A stretch of DNA of 64,000 bases from Hygrocybe punicea (Eukaryota; Basidiomycota; Agaricomycetes; Agaricales; Hygrophoraceae). The notes beneath the pieces are model-generated. The model was not told the DNA's origin and searched no databases. It saw nothing but the letters and a program-made list of their open reading frames with translations. Position numbers and translations under genes: made by a program. Of the stretch, positions 63,906 to 64,000 are shown one piece after another (position 1 is the stretch's first letter; each line of letters begins with the position of its first letter). Location: the NCBI GenBank assembly GCA_963556145.1, contig OY744461.1, positions 1,488,001 through 1,552,000 of the forward strand. Reading direction: 5' to 3'.

Positions 63906-64000
63906 TGTCCAGCTACCGTCAGAATGAGCTAAAAGAAGGTGCGCAACGAGCAGTCGGAAAGCAGTACTACTACATCGACTACCAACATTTTTGCAACGTC

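Larger units (their letters stand above)
46201..64000 (+). pseudogene. TFA1: TFIIE alpha subunit gene split by a retrotransposon
   Basis: TFIIE-alpha recruits and regulates TFIIH at RNA polymerase II promoters. Exon 1 is 46201-46313 (ATG; LLQHVSRAFYEPKYTIILDQ). Intron 1 is 46314-46434. Exon 2 begins at 46435 (IKDDDL) and is cut at 46453; it resumes at 63015 (after a 4-5 bp duplication) as ALIGLQSKELSKLMAVLS and NDRLVQ, to 63095. Intron 2, 63096-63912, is 817 nt and swollen by a low-complexity insertion. Exon 3 from 63913 gives YRQNELKEGAQRAVGKQYYY and runs off the window. All parts match the N-terminal winged-helix region of the family with no other lesion. Because the gene is essential, an intact allele should exist in the other nucleus or elsewhere, or the insertion must be spliced out. 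Confidence 0.9.

Noticed and set aside
1..64000. tRNA or rRNA genes
   Set aside because: No cloverleaf-like or rRNA-like sequence was noticed on reading. A covariance-model scan (tRNAscan-SE, Rfam) would be decisive.

Overview
The window looks like a transposon-packed stretch of a mushroom-forming basidiomycete (Agaricomycetes, probably Agaricales). The evidence is 50-75 nt GT-AG introns, agaric-type host genes, and the particular mix of mobile elements: a Plavaka transposase, KDZ-associated CxC proteins, a fungal TET/JBP-type dioxygenase, a DUF6532-like ORF, a tyrosine-recombinase retrotransposon and a Ty3/Gypsy element. I cannot name the species. No rRNA, tRNA or CRISPR was seen.

Layout. 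1-12.9 kb is mostly host DNA. A 3,585-bp block (small membrane protein, TPR-like gene, 70-bp inverted repeat) occurs twice, at 1-3585 and 9298-12882. The first copy runs into a 200-base N gap. Between the copies lie a five-exon NADH:flavin oxidoreductase (minus), a six-exon secreted-type glycoside hydrolase (plus, no visible start codon) and a tiny cysteine-rich secreted protein. 12.9-25.1 kb holds a low-complexity element, a nearly intact Plavaka transposase, a protein-kinase-like gene, a broken TET/JBP dioxygenase gene and a broken DUF6532-like gene. 25.2-39.4 kb is an accumulation of elements whose ends are filled with dozens of copies of a short palindrome, a different one for each element. 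They carry or interrupt CxC (KDZ-associated) and Ulp1-like gene fragments. 39.4-46.1 kb holds an anthranilate phosphoribosyltransferase remnant, a degenerate tyrosine-recombinase retrotransposon with the A1-ORFs-B1-A2-B2 split direct repeats of the Ngaro/PAT group, and a truncated second copy of the glycoside hydrolase.

46.2-64 kb is the TFIIE alpha-subunit gene. Its second exon is split by a 16.6-kb Ty3/Gypsy retrotransposon with two matching 1,894-bp LTRs. That element carries a 1.4-kb hAT-like insertion with an 8-bp target duplication inside gag, a CpG-rich in-frame block of about 1.15 kb in gag-pro, an intact pol, and an extra ORF between pol and the 3' LTR. The LTR promoter has ten TGASTCA (Gcn4/AP-1 type) sites in 350 bp upstream of a TATA box.

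The observations I consider most novel are the class of palindrome-array elements, a recurrent 'short intron plus low-complexity exon' module inside several of them, and the starvation-type bZIP site array in the Gypsy LTR.
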